Source: PZPK01 sp041590075
GTDB lineage: Bacteria; Pseudomonadota; Gammaproteobacteria; Pseudomonadales; Oleiphilaceae
Reading direction: 5' to 3'
DNA: 22,779 nt
NCBI GenBank assembly: GCA_041590075.1
Contig: JBFHUL010000057.1
Location: 1-22,779, forward strand
A program made the position numbers and the translations under genes. Shown in pieces: positions 1-9,086 of the stretch; position 1 is the stretch's first letter; each line of letters begins with the position of its first letter. Under the pieces are notes generated by a model. It saw only the letters and a list, made by a program, of their open reading frames with translations. It ran no database searches and had not been told where the DNA came from.

Positions 1-1833
1 CGGTATCAGCAGAATGTTAATCAGCTTCAACTGCGTACCCAATGCTTCGATGTCACGGTCGAGCTGGTGTTGCACATCGCGCAACTGCTTGCGAATTTTG
101 AGCTTCTCCTCCTGAAAGTTTAGCAACTCCGCCTCTTGCTCAGGTGTAAACACCGCTCCGTCGCCTTCACTGCGCATTTTTTCTAGCTCGATGAGCTTCT
201 GCTCTGTCTGCTGCAACTGCTCTTCCAACAGCTCTTGTTGTGCCAGAAAACGCTCTTCGGCTTCACGGCGCAGCGCTTCCACGCGATCAAAGGGGCGATT
301 AAACCGGCCCTGAGAGCGAATCGTAATCAGGTCCGGATGCCCCGACATGTGCTCAAGCGCATTCACCAGGAAACTGCCATTGTCAGCCCAGGGCGTCACG
401 ATCTGCTGGCCAAAGAAGTTCTGCACCTGTACCCAGAGCCGATCGCTCAGGAAATCGCTGTCGGCAACAACCAGCAGCCGCATTGCGTCTGTTTCCTGCA
501 CCGTTGGCGAAATCTTTCGCGTAACAGTTTCTGTTTTTGCTGCGTCTTCACCCTCTTCAGCCTCGCTACTCTCAACAGGAACTTCTTCACTGATTTCAAT
601 GCCCTCGGGAAAGAGCGTCTTCACCTGCCCCCGCACCCGGGCGGCGAGCACATACCGTTCGCCTGTAGGCGCAAACCCACTTAACAGTGATTGCGGATCA
701 TGTAACTGGAGCAACATATCCGATTCACGCGGCTGGGACTGGTCGCTGGTGAGCAGAATCGGTTCCCATTCGCTCGACGCACCTTCAACACGATCCAGAA
801 TTCCTGCAGAGGAGAAATTAAGGCTTTCCAGACCATGCAGCACAATATCATCCTGATCGAGAGCTTCGGGCGTCATGCCAAGCAAGCCGATATGGCGCAC
901 CGCTTTGCGCGCCGGACCAACGCCCACCACCATCGAATTGGCATAGTCGGTGACAAACACATCTTCCCGCAATGTGACGCCCCAATTGTTCATGAGCGCG
1001 TCTAGACCAAAGCGCTGCACTGAAGGCATTGCCCCCATACTCCCGGCAGCTTCCGAGTAGGGATCAAGAAAGACGAGCGTGCTGCCGCCACTCACCACGT
1101 ACTGATCGATCGCGAACTGCAGGGATTCCGACAACTCGCCCGGTGCGACGAGCAGCAAGGCATCGACGCCTGCAATCTCTGTGGCATCATCGGCGATCCA
1201 CTCCACCTCAAAACTTTCTTCAACATACTGCAGGAAAGCCCAAGCAGGACGCGATTGGCGCGTCATGTAGTCGAATCCGCCCTTGATTTCGATGCCGCTT
1301 ACAATACCCACTTTGGGTAAGCTGGTTTTCGCTAAAGACGAAATCAGGCGCGTCAGCTCATACTCCAGAAACGCTTCCCGATCGGGCTGCATAAAGGGAA
1401 TCACCTCTTCCGCACCGGCTTCATTGCGCGCCACCAGACCGAAGTACACTTCATCACCACGCGCCCCCACAGGAATGCCCTGCAATCCCGCCAAAGCCGC
1501 TTCATCCTCGGCTTCCGAAAACGGTACCGGGTCCACTTTGCTCACCGTCAATTTGCCATCCGCGAGCCCCTCATATTCTTCCAGCAACTCCTGCACACGC
1601 TGCGCGTAGGTGCGCAAGGCCGGCAGTTGTGTTGTAGCTTTATCCGAAAAATAAAGCGTCAGGGTGACCGGATTTTCAAGCTCGGCCAGTATATTTTTCG
1701 TACCGTCGGACAAGGTATATAGACCGTTCTCAGACAGATCAATACGCCACCCCGTTAACCATTGGGAACTCACGACAATGACGACAAACATGGCGACAAA
1801 TACGCCAACCAAACGTTTTACTGAATGCTTCAT
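1..1833 (-). CDS. Gld-type ABC transporter auxiliary protein (GldG-like), 3' end cut by window
   Basis: Reading in from the ATG at 1833 the frame stays open for 611 codons to the window edge, so the C-terminus is missing. The product starts with a short cytoplasmic tail and one membrane segment (about residues 8-25, VGVFVAMFVVIVVSSQWL), followed by a large extracytoplasmic domain with the pattern of the ABC_transp_aux/GldG family (LSENGLYTLSDGTKNIL near the N-terminus, PKVGIVSGIEIKGG and VFLDPYSEAAGS further in). Near the cut end is a Glu/Gln-rich probable coiled coil (about residues 520-595), followed by the start of what may be the C-terminal membrane helix (INILLIP). Family members act with a GldA-type ATPase and GldF-type permease; the substrate is unknown outside gliding Bacteroidetes. 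It lies 10 nt after the permease gene, so they are surely co-transcribed. A DUF4340-type partner could lie beyond the edge. Family call is confident, function is not. Confidence 0.85.
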   Translation of the reverse strand, partial: MKHSVKRLVGVFVAMFVVIVVSSQWLTGWRIDLSENGLYTLSDGTKNILAELENPVTLTLYFSDKATTQLPALRTYAQRVQELLEEYEGLADGKLTVSKVDPVPFSEAEDEAALAGLQGIPVGARGDEVYFGLVARNEAGAEEVIPFMQPDREAFLEYELTRLISSLAKTSLPKVGIVSGIEIKGGFDYMTRQSRPAWAFLQYVEESFEVEWIADDATEIAGVDALLLVAPGELSESLQFAIDQYVVSGGSTLVFLDPYSEAAGSMGAMPSVQRFGLDALMNNWGVTLREDVFVTDYANSMVVGVGPARKAVRHIGLLGMTPEALDQDDIVLHGLESLNFSSAGILDRVEGASSEWEPILLTSDQSQPRESDMLLQLHDPQSLLSGFAPTGERYVLAARVRGQVKTLFPEGIEISEEVPVESSEAEEGEDAAKTETVTRKISPTVQETDAMRLLVVADSDFLSDRLWVQVQNFFGQQIVTPWADNGSFLVNALEHMSGHPDLITIRSQGRFNRPFDRVEALRREAEERFLAQQELLEEQLQQTEQKLIELEKMRSEGDGAVFTPEQEAELLNFQEEKLKIRKQLRDVQHQLDRDIEALGTQLKLINILLIP

Positions 1834-1843
1834 GCTGCTCTCC

Positions 1844-2578
1844 CTAGTCTGCTTTTTTCATATCGATAACAAGTGCCGTGGCGTATAACCAGGCAGCAAT
1901 CAATACCAGGAAGTAGACCAGATCGCGGAGATCGATCACGCCGCGCGAAATCGCATTGAAATGCGTTAGAAAACTCAGGCTCGCCAGGCCGTCTACCAAC
2001 CACAGCGGCGCCCAGCCGGAAAATACATCCTGCACAATGGGAAACCCGCTCACTACCAAAATAAAACACAGTACAAGCGTGAGAATGAAGGCAATAATCT
2101 GGTTTTTGGTCAGCGCCGATAAGCACGAACCGATGGCCAAAAAGCCCCCCGACATCAACCAGCTACCAAGATACCCGGCCAGAATCACCCCGTTATCTGG
2201 ATCGCCCAGGTAGTTAACGGTTAACCACAAGGGAAACGTCAGGGCCAACGCCAGACCCACAAACAACCAGGCGGCCAGAAATTTACCCAGCACGATCTGC
2301 GTGGTCGAGAGTGGCAGTGTCATGAGGAGCTCGATAGTGCCGCTGCGTCGCTCCTCCGACCACAGCCGCATGGCGACGGCGGGAATCAACACCAGATACA
2401 ACCAGGGAATAAAATTGAAGAATGCCGTCAGATCGGCCTGCCCCCGCTCAAAAAACTGACCGAGGTAAAAAGTGAAAATCCCGCTCAGCATGAGAAAAAT
2501 GATAATGAAAATGTAGGCAACAGGCGTTGCAAAATAGCTGGCCAGCTCCCGATTCAATATGACGCGAATAGGACTCAT
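1844..2578 (-). CDS. ABC-2 type transporter permease, GldF-like
   Basis: This is a 244-residue hydrophobic protein with about six membrane segments. It begins MSPIRVILNRELASYFATP, a typical start for ABC-2 permeases, followed by a first helix (VAYIFIIIFLMLSGIFTFYL), and it contains the WSEERRSGTIELLMTLP segment characteristic of the GldF/NosY type. It would form the inner-membrane channel for the ATPase encoded just upstream (5 nt gap) and the auxiliary protein downstream (10 nt gap). Length and topology fit the family. The cargo cannot be read from the sequence. The start at 2578 is the first in-frame ATG after the ATPase stop. Confidence 0.9.
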   Translation of the reverse strand: MSPIRVILNRELASYFATPVAYIFIIIFLMLSGIFTFYLGQFFERGQADLTAFFNFIPWLYLVLIPAVAMRLWSEERRSGTIELLMTLPLSTTQIVLGKFLAAWLFVGLALALTFPLWLTVNYLGDPDNGVILAGYLGSWLMSGGFLAIGSCLSALTKNQIIAFILTLVLCFILVVSGFPIVQDVFSGWAPLWLVDGLASLSFLTHFNAISRGVIDLRDLVYFLVLIAAWLYATALVIDMKKAD

Positions 2579-2583
2579 GGTCG

Positions 2584-3531
2584 TTACACAGCCTCTTGTT
2601 GACGTTCTTCTTGATGTGCCAGAGTGACTTTACGGAACACATCATCCAGGCGACCCACTTCCACATGCAGTTCTTCCACTTGGCAGTCGCTGGCATGTAG
2701 CACACGATTCACTTGGGCCAATATGTTTTGCCCGTCTTTGGGGAAAACCACAAATTGCTCACCTTCCCCCTGCTCGACCGATTTCACTTCGGGCAGCGCT
2801 TCTATCGCCGGGATCAGTTCGCCGGGTATATTATTCAAGCGCACCACGACGGCATTGTGGTAGTCGGACTGCGCCGCCAGATCCTCAGGCGTACCATCGA
2901 ATACGATGCGCCCTCCCGCCAAAATCATCGCCCGCGTACACACCGCACTGACTTCCTCGAGAATATGCGTTGAGACAATCACGATTTTGTCTCGCGCGAG
3001 ATTCCGGATCAGTTCCCGCACATGGTGTTTCTGGTTGGGGTCGAGTCCGTCGGTCGGCTCGTCGAGGATGAGAATTTTGGGATCATGAAGCAGGGCCTGC
3101 GCCAATCCCAGACGGCGTCGGTAACCCTTGGACAGCGTGTCGATTCGCTTGTGCAGTACCGAATGCAGCTCCACCTTTTTCACGACATTATCAATGCGAT
3201 CCTGAAGCTCGCTACCACTAAAACCACGGCTTCGACCAATAAAATTCAGTGAGGCCAATACGGTCATGTCGGCATAGGCAGGCGCGCCTTCAGGCAAGTA
3301 GCCAATCTCACGCTGTGCTTCCAACGCCTGCTGGGGGAGTTGATATCCGGAAATGGTGATTTCTCCACCCGAAGGCTGCAAAAATCCCGTGAGCATTTTC
3401 ATCGTCGTGGATTTACCGGCGCCGTTTGGACCTAGAAAGCCCAGCACCTCACCGGCTTGCACCGTAAAACTGATTTGATTCACAGCGCAGAAGTCATCGA
3501 AATACTTACTGAGTTTATCTACTTTGATCAT
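2584..3531 (-). CDS. ABC transporter ATP-binding protein, GldA-like
   Basis: With the start at the ATG at 3531 (MIKVDKLSKYF) the protein has 315 residues. The open frame runs further upstream, but that extension has no family resemblance and crosses the best promoter of the operon, so I reject it. Visible motifs are Walker A GPNGAGKST (34-42), a Q-loop region reading GYLPEGAPAY with Glu in place of Gln, as is common in this subfamily, the signature LSKGY (133-137), Walker B ILILDEP (153-159), the D-loop GLD and the H-loop STH (His189). The C-terminal ~90 residues form the accessory domain typical of gliding and multidrug-type ABC-2 ATPases. It is first in a three-gene operon and energises the permease encoded next. 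Confidence 0.93.
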   Translation of the reverse strand: MIKVDKLSKYFDDFCAVNQISFTVQAGEVLGFLGPNGAGKSTTMKMLTGFLQPSGGEITISGYQLPQQALEAQREIGYLPEGAPAYADMTVLASLNFIGRSRGFSGSELQDRIDNVVKKVELHSVLHKRIDTLSKGYRRRLGLAQALLHDPKILILDEPTDGLDPNQKHHVRELIRNLARDKIVIVSTHILEEVSAVCTRAMILAGGRIVFDGTPEDLAAQSDYHNAVVVRLNNIPGELIPAIEALPEVKSVEQGEGEQFVVFPKDGQNILAQVNRVLHASDCQVEELHVEVGRLDDVFRKVTLAHQEERQQEAV

Positions 3532-3636
3532 GATGCTCTCTGTTCTTGTCGTTTTTGTCCATAAATCTGGCTCGCAGAGGTCTGAAAAGCCCTTTATATT
3601 CATGCACTTTGGACGCACAACTTGGGCTGCGAGAGC

Positions 3637-3665
3637 AATATAGAGGCGCCACCCTGTCATTTCAA
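3637..3665 (-). promoter_or_regulatory. Predicted sigma70 promoter of the Gld-type ABC operon
   Basis: On the minus strand TTGAAA (3660-3665) and TATATT (3637-3642) are separated by exactly 17 bp; each box differs from consensus at one base. Transcription would start near 3630, giving a leader of about 100 nt before the ATPase ATG at 3531. This also argues against the longer ATPase start at 3708. Prediction from sequence only. Confidence 0.6.
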
Positions 3666-3747
3666 GCCTCTTGCCCCTACCTTGCAGCATGGTCATGTAA
3701 CGGCCCATTTGCCACAGATAACTGGCAGGGTCTTCCTTGCTGATTGC

Positions 3748-3775
3748 TTTACTCTCCGCGCAGCCAGCCTATACA
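3748..3775 (+). promoter_or_regulatory. Possible plsB promoter
   Basis: TTTACT (3748-3753) and TATACA (3770-3775) are separated by 16 bp, each with four of six consensus bases. Transcription would begin about 30 nt before the chosen plsB ATG at 3812 and beyond the alternative TTG start at 3737, so the site also supports the shorter protein. The match is modest. Confidence 0.33.
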
Positions 3776-3811
3776 CTATGGCGCAAATTTTCGCTGGGAA
3801 TACCTGCATCT

Positions 3812-6277
3812 ATGAGCCGCTCATTCCGACCGTCTTCACTGCTATTCACTTTGTTGCGCAAAATCCTGTTCATTTGGGTTCGCAGCGAAATCAAAGGCGC
3901 TGACACCGAAAGCCTCAAACTCGATCCGAACAAGCCTGTTTGTTATGTTCTTCAGTACAGCTCCCTGTCGGCGCGACTGGTGCTCGAAAACGCCTGCCTG
4001 CGATCCAATTTACCCTCATCCCAAAGCACTTTAAGACTTGGCGATGACACGGTCAGGCGCTCTTTTTTCTTTTTATACGAACGCCAGGGCCACTGGTTCC
4101 GGAAACGCCAAAGCCCCACCGTCACCGATCGCCTGAAGCAAATCGTCAATGACGTCGCTGAAGACAGCGCGCTCGATGTACAACTGGTACCGGTTTCTTT
4201 GTTCTGGGGCCGGGCGCCTGCGCGCGAAAAGTCCTGGTTGCAATTGCTGTTGACCGAAAGCTGGTCGGTGGCGAGTCCATTTCAACAGTTTCTGATTATT
4301 CTTCTGCATGGCCGACGCACCTATGTGCAGTTTGGCCACCCCATGTCACTGCGGGAAATCCATGAAGATACCGAACATGACGCGCAACGCGTGGCCCGCA
4401 AGACCGCGCGCATACTGCGTGTACATTTTCGACGTGTGCGACAAACCGTTATTGGCCCCAACCTCTCGCATCGCTATACATTGGTGAACACCCTCATCAA
4501 CAGCTCGCGCGTCAAAGAAGCCATTGAGCAACTCGCCGAAAGTGAAGAGATCGAGCTGGCTAAAGCACGCCAGAAGGCCTATCGCTACGCCGATGAAATT
4601 GCATCCAACCTGCAAATTTCGACCATTCATTTCCTCGAGCGCTTACTGAATAAGCTATGGAACAAGATCTACCGAGGCATCAATGCCAATAATGTGGATA
4701 TTGTGCGAGAGGTCACCAAAGACCACGCCGTAGTGTATGTACCCTGCCATCGCAGTCACATCGACTACCTACTGCTCTCATCCATGCTGTTTGCGGAGGG
4801 CATCATGGTGCCCCACATCGCTGCCGGCAACAATCTCGATTTACCGATCGTGGGGGCCATACTGCGGCGCGGCGGCGCCTTCTATATGCGCCGCAGCTTC
4901 AAGGGTAACAAGCTCTATGCCGCGGTGTTCGCGGAATACATTCATGAGATTTTCAAACGCGGTTATTCAGTCGAATATTTTGTGGAAGGCGGGCGCAGCC
5001 GCACTGGCAGAACGTTACGCCCACGCGCCGGCATGGTAGCAATGACAGTGAGCTCCTACCTGCGAGACCAACAAAAACCCATCGCTTTTGTGCCGGTCTA
5101 TTTCGGCTACGAAAAAGTGCTCGAAGGGGGTACCTACCTAGGCGAGCTGCGCGGCAAGAAAAAACAGAAGGAATCCATTTTTGGATTGTTCCGTTCGCTC
5201 AAAAATTTACGCAAGTCCTTCGGCAAGGTGAGTGTCAATTTCGGCGAACCCATCTACTTGGGCAAGTATCTGGATACCCACCAGCCCGACTGGCGAGAGA
5301 ACAAGGGAGGGGAAGATTTCAAACCCGACTGGCTACCCCGAATTGCCAATGAACTATCGCTGGAAATTGTTACCCGCATTAATCAGGCTGCGGCGGTAAA
5401 TCCAATCAATCTACTGGCGATCGTACTGCTGTCTACTCAGCGCTATGCCATGGACGCCCGTGCGCTGGCCAACCTCATGACGGCGTTTGCCGACCTATTA
5501 AAGCAACAGCCTTACAGCGAATACATGTCCTTTCCGGAAGGTGACGGCTACGACTGGCTGGAGTATGCCGAGCAAATGGGCCTGGTCGAGCGTCAGCGTA
5601 ACGAATTGGGCGACATCATTTGCTTGCAGGACCGCAATGCCATCATGCTCACCTACAATCGCAATAACATCATTCACTTTTTTGCGATTCCTTCGCTTAT
5701 CGCGAGCTTGCTGCAGAACCACAGCAGCATAGATCGCAAGCGCCTGCATGCGATCTTCCGGGCCATTTACCCCTATATTCGCTCCGAATATTTCTTGCCA
5801 TGGGAAAGTGATGAAGTGGACGCGGTGTACGAGGGTTGGTTGAACGTTTTGCTCGAAAAACAGCTGCTGACACAGGAAGGTGATCGACTGATTCGCCCTG
5901 AACCAGGTAGCGGCCAGTTTGTGCAACTGTCTGTGCTGGCTCGCTTTATTATGCAAACTCTGGAACGCTACTACATCGCCATTGCCGTTCTGATCAAAGA
6001 GGGCTCCGGCAATCTGGATGCAGAACAGCTCGAAAAGCAAAGCACGCAAATGGCTGAGCGCATGTCGATATTGTTTGGACTGAACGCGCCGGAGTTCTTC
6101 GACAAAACCCTGTTCCGGAATTTCATCGACAAACTACGCGACAAAAAAGTCCTGCATGAAGATGAGCATGGCAAATTGGTGTTTACCGAACAGATCGAGC
6201 AAATCGCCGACGACGCAAGATTGATTCTCAATGCCGAGCTCAGGCAGGCGATTATTCAGGTTACATCCATGCACTAA
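3812..6277 (+). CDS. plsB: Glycerol-3-phosphate 1-O-acyltransferase PlsB
   Basis: PlsB transfers an acyl chain from acyl-ACP or acyl-CoA to the sn-1 position of glycerol-3-phosphate, the first step of phospholipid synthesis, at the inner membrane. The acyltransferase block is clear: the HX4D catalytic motif HRSHID (His313-Asp318), the GGAFYMRR block, and FVEGGRSRTGR (around 390-400), which binds the glycerol-3-phosphate phosphate. At 821 residues it is close to the E. coli length of 807. A TTG at 3737 would add 25 residues, but I prefer the ATG at 3812 because the text from there (MSRSFRPSS...LLRKILFIWVRSE) lines up with the E. coli N-terminus, and a GGGA sequence sits about 12 nt upstream. 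The gene is divergent from the ABC operon and its stop overlaps the rsmJ stop by 4 nt. Confidence 0.96.
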   Translation: MSRSFRPSSLLFTLLRKILFIWVRSEIKGADTESLKLDPNKPVCYVLQYSSLSARLVLENACLRSNLPSSQSTLRLGDDTVRRSFFFLYERQGHWFRKRQSPTVTDRLKQIVNDVAEDSALDVQLVPVSLFWGRAPAREKSWLQLLLTESWSVASPFQQFLIILLHGRRTYVQFGHPMSLREIHEDTEHDAQRVARKTARILRVHFRRVRQTVIGPNLSHRYTLVNTLINSSRVKEAIEQLAESEEIELAKARQKAYRYADEIASNLQISTIHFLERLLNKLWNKIYRGINANNVDIVREVTKDHAVVYVPCHRSHIDYLLLSSMLFAEGIMVPHIAAGNNLDLPIVGAILRRGGAFYMRRSFKGNKLYAAVFAEYIHEIFKRGYSVEYFVEGGRSRTGRTLRPRAGMVAMTVSSYLRDQQKPIAFVPVYFGYEKVLEGGTYLGELRGKKKQKESIFGLFRSLKNLRKSFGKVSVNFGEPIYLGKYLDTHQPDWRENKGGEDFKPDWLPRIANELSLEIVTRINQAAAVNPINLLAIVLLSTQRYAMDARALANLMTAFADLLKQQPYSEYMSFPEGDGYDWLEYAEQMGLVERQRNELGDIICLQDRNAIMLTYNRNNIIHFFAIPSLIASLLQNHSSIDRKRLHAIFRAIYPYIRSEYFLPWESDEVDAVYEGWLNVLLEKQLLTQEGDRLIRPEPGSGQFVQLSVLARFIMQTLERYYIAIAVLIKEGSGNLDAEQLEKQSTQMAERMSILFGLNAPEFFDKTLFRNFIDKLRDKKVLHEDEHGKLVFTEQIEQIADDARLILNAELRQAIIQVTSMH

Positions 6278-7071
6278 GCCGAGCGCAGTGCGCTCAGGCT
6301 TTGCTTTACATAAATGTCGTAACGGCAGCTTTTACCGCTGATTTCGAGGGTGGGAGCCCTTTCATCCAGCCGCTCACCCAGACGAGGGCGCTTCACCACC
6401 ACGCGATAACGAGCGCAAGACATTGCATGTTCGATGAGCTGTCCGGCGTCCGGATCGGCGCCGACCAAGTCGTGAAACGCACGCATTTCCTTTTTGACCA
6501 GTGCAGACTTCCCGCGCGGCGGATACATGGGATCCAGATACACGACATCCGCCACCTGCCCTGATTGCGCCTGCATCCAGAACTGTGCGGCCGATTCAAT
6601 CAATCGCATACGCGCAACGATCTCTGCAATCTCCGAGTTGCGCGCTTCGTTGAGCGCACTGCGCAGCAATTCAGCCACCACCGGTGAGCGCTCCAGCATG
6701 GTCACTTCACATCCGAGCGTTGCCAGTACAAAGGCATCACGCCCCAGTCCGGCCGTCGCATCCAGCACACTGGGAACGATCCCCGACTGCACGCCAACGG
6801 CCTTGGCAATCAATTGCCCTTTGCCACCTCCAAACTGACGGCGATGAGCAATCTTTCCGCCCAGAAACGACGCGCTGATCGGACCGGGGGCGCCTTTACC
6901 CTCTTGCAGGAGACGTGTGGCGCCATCAGAAAATTCGAGTACGTAAGGCGTGGTAATCGGCTCATGGCCGAGGGAGTGCGGAAGATGATGCGTTGTGGCG
7001 AAGCTCAGTGCGGCGGCTGGATCAGCAGCCTGATTCACGACAGTAACCAGATCAGATAAAGGGGGAGTCAT
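6274..7071 (-). CDS. rsmJ: 16S rRNA (guanine-N2)-methyltransferase RsmJ
   Basis: RsmJ (formerly YhiQ) methylates G1516 of 16S rRNA using S-adenosylmethionine. The 265-residue product, about the same size as the E. coli enzyme, has the family block AHRRQFGGGKGQ (75-86), the SAM-binding motif I DATAGLGRDAF (104-114), an acidic residue after strand 2 (LERSP, Glu127), and the catalytic-type loop YLDPMYPPR (178-186). The frame can start at a TTG (7074) directly before the ATG at 7071; I chose the ATG. No good Shine-Dalgarno sequence is visible. With only 6 nt after the previous gene's stop, translational coupling is likely. It converges on plsB with overlapping stops and no room for a terminator. 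Confidence 0.95.
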   Translation of the reverse strand: MTPPLSDLVTVVNQAADPAAALSFATTHHLPHSLGHEPITTPYVLEFSDGATRLLQEGKGAPGPISASFLGGKIAHRRQFGGGKGQLIAKAVGVQSGIVPSVLDATAGLGRDAFVLATLGCEVTMLERSPVVAELLRSALNEARNSEIAEIVARMRLIESAAQFWMQAQSGQVADVVYLDPMYPPRGKSALVKKEMRAFHDLVGADPDAGQLIEHAMSCARYRVVVKRPRLGERLDERAPTLEISGKSCRYDIYVKQSLSALRSA

Positions 7072-7077
7072 CAAACG

Positions 7078-7392
7078 CTATACGAAAAGATCAATGCCTG
7101 CCAGCTCGCCAGTGCCCGGGGCCTGTGACGCAGACTGATTCTGCTGATAGCTTTGTAAGGCATTCTGCGTTGCCCGATCCAGATTTTCGTTGGCATTGAC
7201 ACGCTGAAAACGCCGCTCTTCCAATTCCTGACCGCGCAGCGCCAGCGCTTGTGCATCGAAAGGACGCTCAACACGATTATTGTCGGATGAGCGCTCTGAA
7301 CGCTCCTGCCTCGCCGATCGCTCATCTGCCGAGCTATCCGGACGCTGGGCCAGAGTTCGACTCAAACTAATAGGGTTGGCATTCACTTCCAT
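7078..7392 (-). CDS. Small conserved-type hypothetical protein
   Basis: A 104-residue protein starting at the ATG at 7392 (MEVNANPISLSRTL); a TTG at 7410 would add six residues. It is hydrophilic, lacks a signal peptide or membrane segment, and has a charged Ser/Arg/Glu-rich middle (SSADERSARQERSERSSDNN), a predicted helix (FDAQALALRGQELEERRF), then ALQSYQQNQ and a hydrophobic end GELAGIDLFV. This layout of a disordered N-half and a short helical C-half ending in a 'GIDLFV' tag recalls small unnamed proteins of marine gammaproteobacteria, but I do not recognise a named family. It is 6 nt upstream of rsmJ, likely in one transcript. No function is proposed. Confidence 0.7.
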   Translation of the reverse strand: MEVNANPISLSRTLAQRPDSSADERSARQERSERSSDNNRVERPFDAQALALRGQELEERRFQRVNANENLDRATQNALQSYQQNQSASQAPGTGELAGIDLFV

Positions 7393-7486
7393 AGCGGTGC
7401 TCGCAAACAAGCCTTACACAGTCTTACGATTCTACGCCCAAACAGGACTGGAATAAACGCCCGGATGCGCCACTTGCAACAATTGT

Positions 7487-8284
7487 TTACCACATAAACG
7501 CGATCAGAATGGCGCCGAGCAGCAATCGATAAATCACAAAGGGCGTAAATCCGATTCTCTCGAGAAATTGCAGAAATGCCGTAATACAGAGATAGGCACT
7601 CACAAACGCCACCACAGTCCCCAAGGCGACCAACCCCCACTCACTATCGCTACCCTGCTCGAGCAACTCTAGTGTTTTCAGGCCACCTGCTGCCGCAATG
7701 AGGGGTATGGAAAGCAGAAAAGAAAACCGCGCCGAGGCCTCGCGAGTAAAGCCCATCAGCAACGCAGCGGTCATGGTAATGCCTGAGCGGGAGGTGCCAG
7801 GCACGAGCGCCAAAGCTTGCGCCAGCCCAATGAACAGGGCACCGCGCAGATCTAGTTGCTGTAAAGCATGCCGGCGACTTCCGCGCTGATCGGCCCACCA
7901 CAAGACAAGCCCAAAGACGATGGTAGTGGAGGCAATGACAGCCACGCTGCGCAGATGGGTTTCTATCAAGTCATTCAGCACAACACCGGCCAAACCAGCG
8001 GGAACCGTTGCCACGATAATGAGCCAGGCCAGCTTGCTGTCTTCGCTGTGCTGACGTTTCGTGATTGAGGTACACCAGGCCTTGAGAAGATCTGCCACAT
8101 CGCGCCGAAAATAACACACAATGGCCAGCAGAGTACCCACGTGCACAGCCACATCAAAGGCCAGCCCCTGATCCTCCCAACCCAATAACTGGCTGGGCAG
8201 AATCAGATGCGCCGAACTGGAAATAGGCAAAAACTCGGTTAGCCCCTGAATCAGAGCCAGAGCCACGGCTTCCCACCAGGACAT
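7487..8284 (-). CDS. uppP: Undecaprenyl-diphosphatase UppP (BacA)
   Basis: UppP removes a phosphate from undecaprenyl pyrophosphate on the periplasmic side of the inner membrane, recycling the lipid carrier for peptidoglycan and other envelope glycans; overproduction gives bacitracin resistance. From the ATG at 8284 the product has 265 residues with several membrane helices. Both family motifs are intact: QGLTEFLPISSSAH (13-26, with the catalytic Glu and His) and PGTSRSG (162-168). The in-frame ATG at 8293 adds only three residues, but it touches the AAGGAG ribosome binding site directly, whereas 8284 lies 9 nt after it; hence the choice. It sits 45 nt after the tsaB stop on the same strand. 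Confidence 0.95.
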   Translation of the reverse strand: MSWWEAVALALIQGLTEFLPISSSAHLILPSQLLGWEDQGLAFDVAVHVGTLLAIVCYFRRDVADLLKAWCTSITKRQHSEDSKLAWLIIVATVPAGLAGVVLNDLIETHLRSVAVIASTTIVFGLVLWWADQRGSRRHALQQLDLRGALFIGLAQALALVPGTSRSGITMTAALLMGFTREASARFSFLLSIPLIAAAGGLKTLELLEQGSDSEWGLVALGTVVAFVSAYLCITAFLQFLERIGFTPFVIYRLLLGAILIAFMW

Positions 8285-8293
8285 GCCTGTCAT

Positions 8294-8299
8294 CTCCTT
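8294..8299 (-). promoter_or_regulatory. Ribosome binding site that fixes the uppP start
   Basis: The minus strand reads TAAGGAGATG, a strong Shine-Dalgarno core AAGGAG with no spacer to the ATG at 8293 and a 9-nt spacer to the ATG at 8284. The second spacing is workable, the first is not. Confidence 0.6.
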
Positions 8300-8329
8300 A
8301 TTTCTTGAATGTGACGCGAGTGCCGATGG

Positions 8330-9037
8330 CTAGTCGCGACCGGGCAATTTTTTCCAGGCAACCTCATTGCGAATATAGCTGGGCTGCCCCTGCTCGGCGG
8401 GCACCTGTCGACCTTGTGCAAAGTCATCTGCAGCGAGTTGCGCGATTACCCCCGCTTCAACGCTCACTGCCTGGTTTTCCTGTTGCACTCTTTGCAACAA
8501 CTCTGCAGTAAAACGGTTCTTGTAAACCAGTCCACTGCCGGCGGCGTACCACATCTGTTGCGCTGGGTCGGGGAGTAGAAGATGTTCAGGGGGGCATACC
8601 TGCTCTTCACACAGAGCTACCAGAGCACCGGGCCCCACTTCACCACTCACCTGATACGCAGCCCAATAGACTTCTTCCATGCGGGCATCAATCAGCGGGA
8701 GATAATATCCTTCGCCTCCGGAGCGGGCCGCACTGAATGCCAGAGCGCGCAAATTGGATACCGGCACTACCGGCAAGCCGGCGCCCAGCGCCATACCCTG
8801 TGCAAAGCCGGCAGCGATGCGTAATCCTGTGAAGGAACCGGGGCCACATCCAAAGGCTATGGCATCCAGCTCGTGAACACTGAGTGCGCGCGGCTTTAAT
8901 AGCTCATCGACAAGAGGAAGGAGACGCTGGGCATGCTGTCGCGGTGCTCGCTCTGAACGCTCCACGACCTCACCCCGATCAAACAGTGCAACAGAGCACA
9001 GCTCTGCCGACGACTCGATTGCCAATATACGCGCCAC
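8330..9037 (-). CDS. tsaB: tRNA threonylcarbamoyladenosine biosynthesis protein TsaB
   Basis: TsaB (YeaZ) is the ASKHA-fold partner of TsaD and TsaE in making t6A37 on ANN-decoding tRNAs. The start is a GTG at 9037 (VARILAIESS, read as MARILAIESS), preceded by AAGGAA with 8 nt spacing. The open frame extends 36 codons upstream, but that stretch is unlike the family and overlaps the 3' end of adk. The product has 235 residues, near the E. coli 231. Visible motifs are ILAIESSAELCSVAL (4-18), the N-terminal phosphate-binding strand, and the strongly conserved GCGPGSFTGLRI (63-74); it ends in the usual PSYIRNEVAWKK segment. It lies 49 nt after adk, probably in one transcript. Confidence 0.93.
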   Translation of the reverse strand: MARILAIESSAELCSVALFDRGEVVERSERAPRQHAQRLLPLVDELLKPRALSVHELDAIAFGCGPGSFTGLRIAAGFAQGMALGAGLPVVPVSNLRALAFSAARSGGEGYYLPLIDARMEEVYWAAYQVSGEVGPGALVALCEEQVCPPEHLLLPDPAQQMWYAAGSGLVYKNRFTAELLQRVQQENQAVSVEAGVIAQLAADDFAQGRQVPAEQGQPSYIRNEVAWKKLPGRD

Positions 9038-9086
9038 TAACGCGCTTCCTTTGCGGACTGCATTGTTGCCCCTCGCAAGAATGGAA

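Noticed and set aside
3532..3708. N-terminal extension of the GldA-like ATPase
   Set aside because: The extra 59 residues do not resemble the family, and the region contains the best promoter match of the operon (3637-3665).
5498..6049. Open frame of 183 codons antisense to plsB
   Set aside because: Shadow of the plsB reading frame; no start signal or family resemblance.
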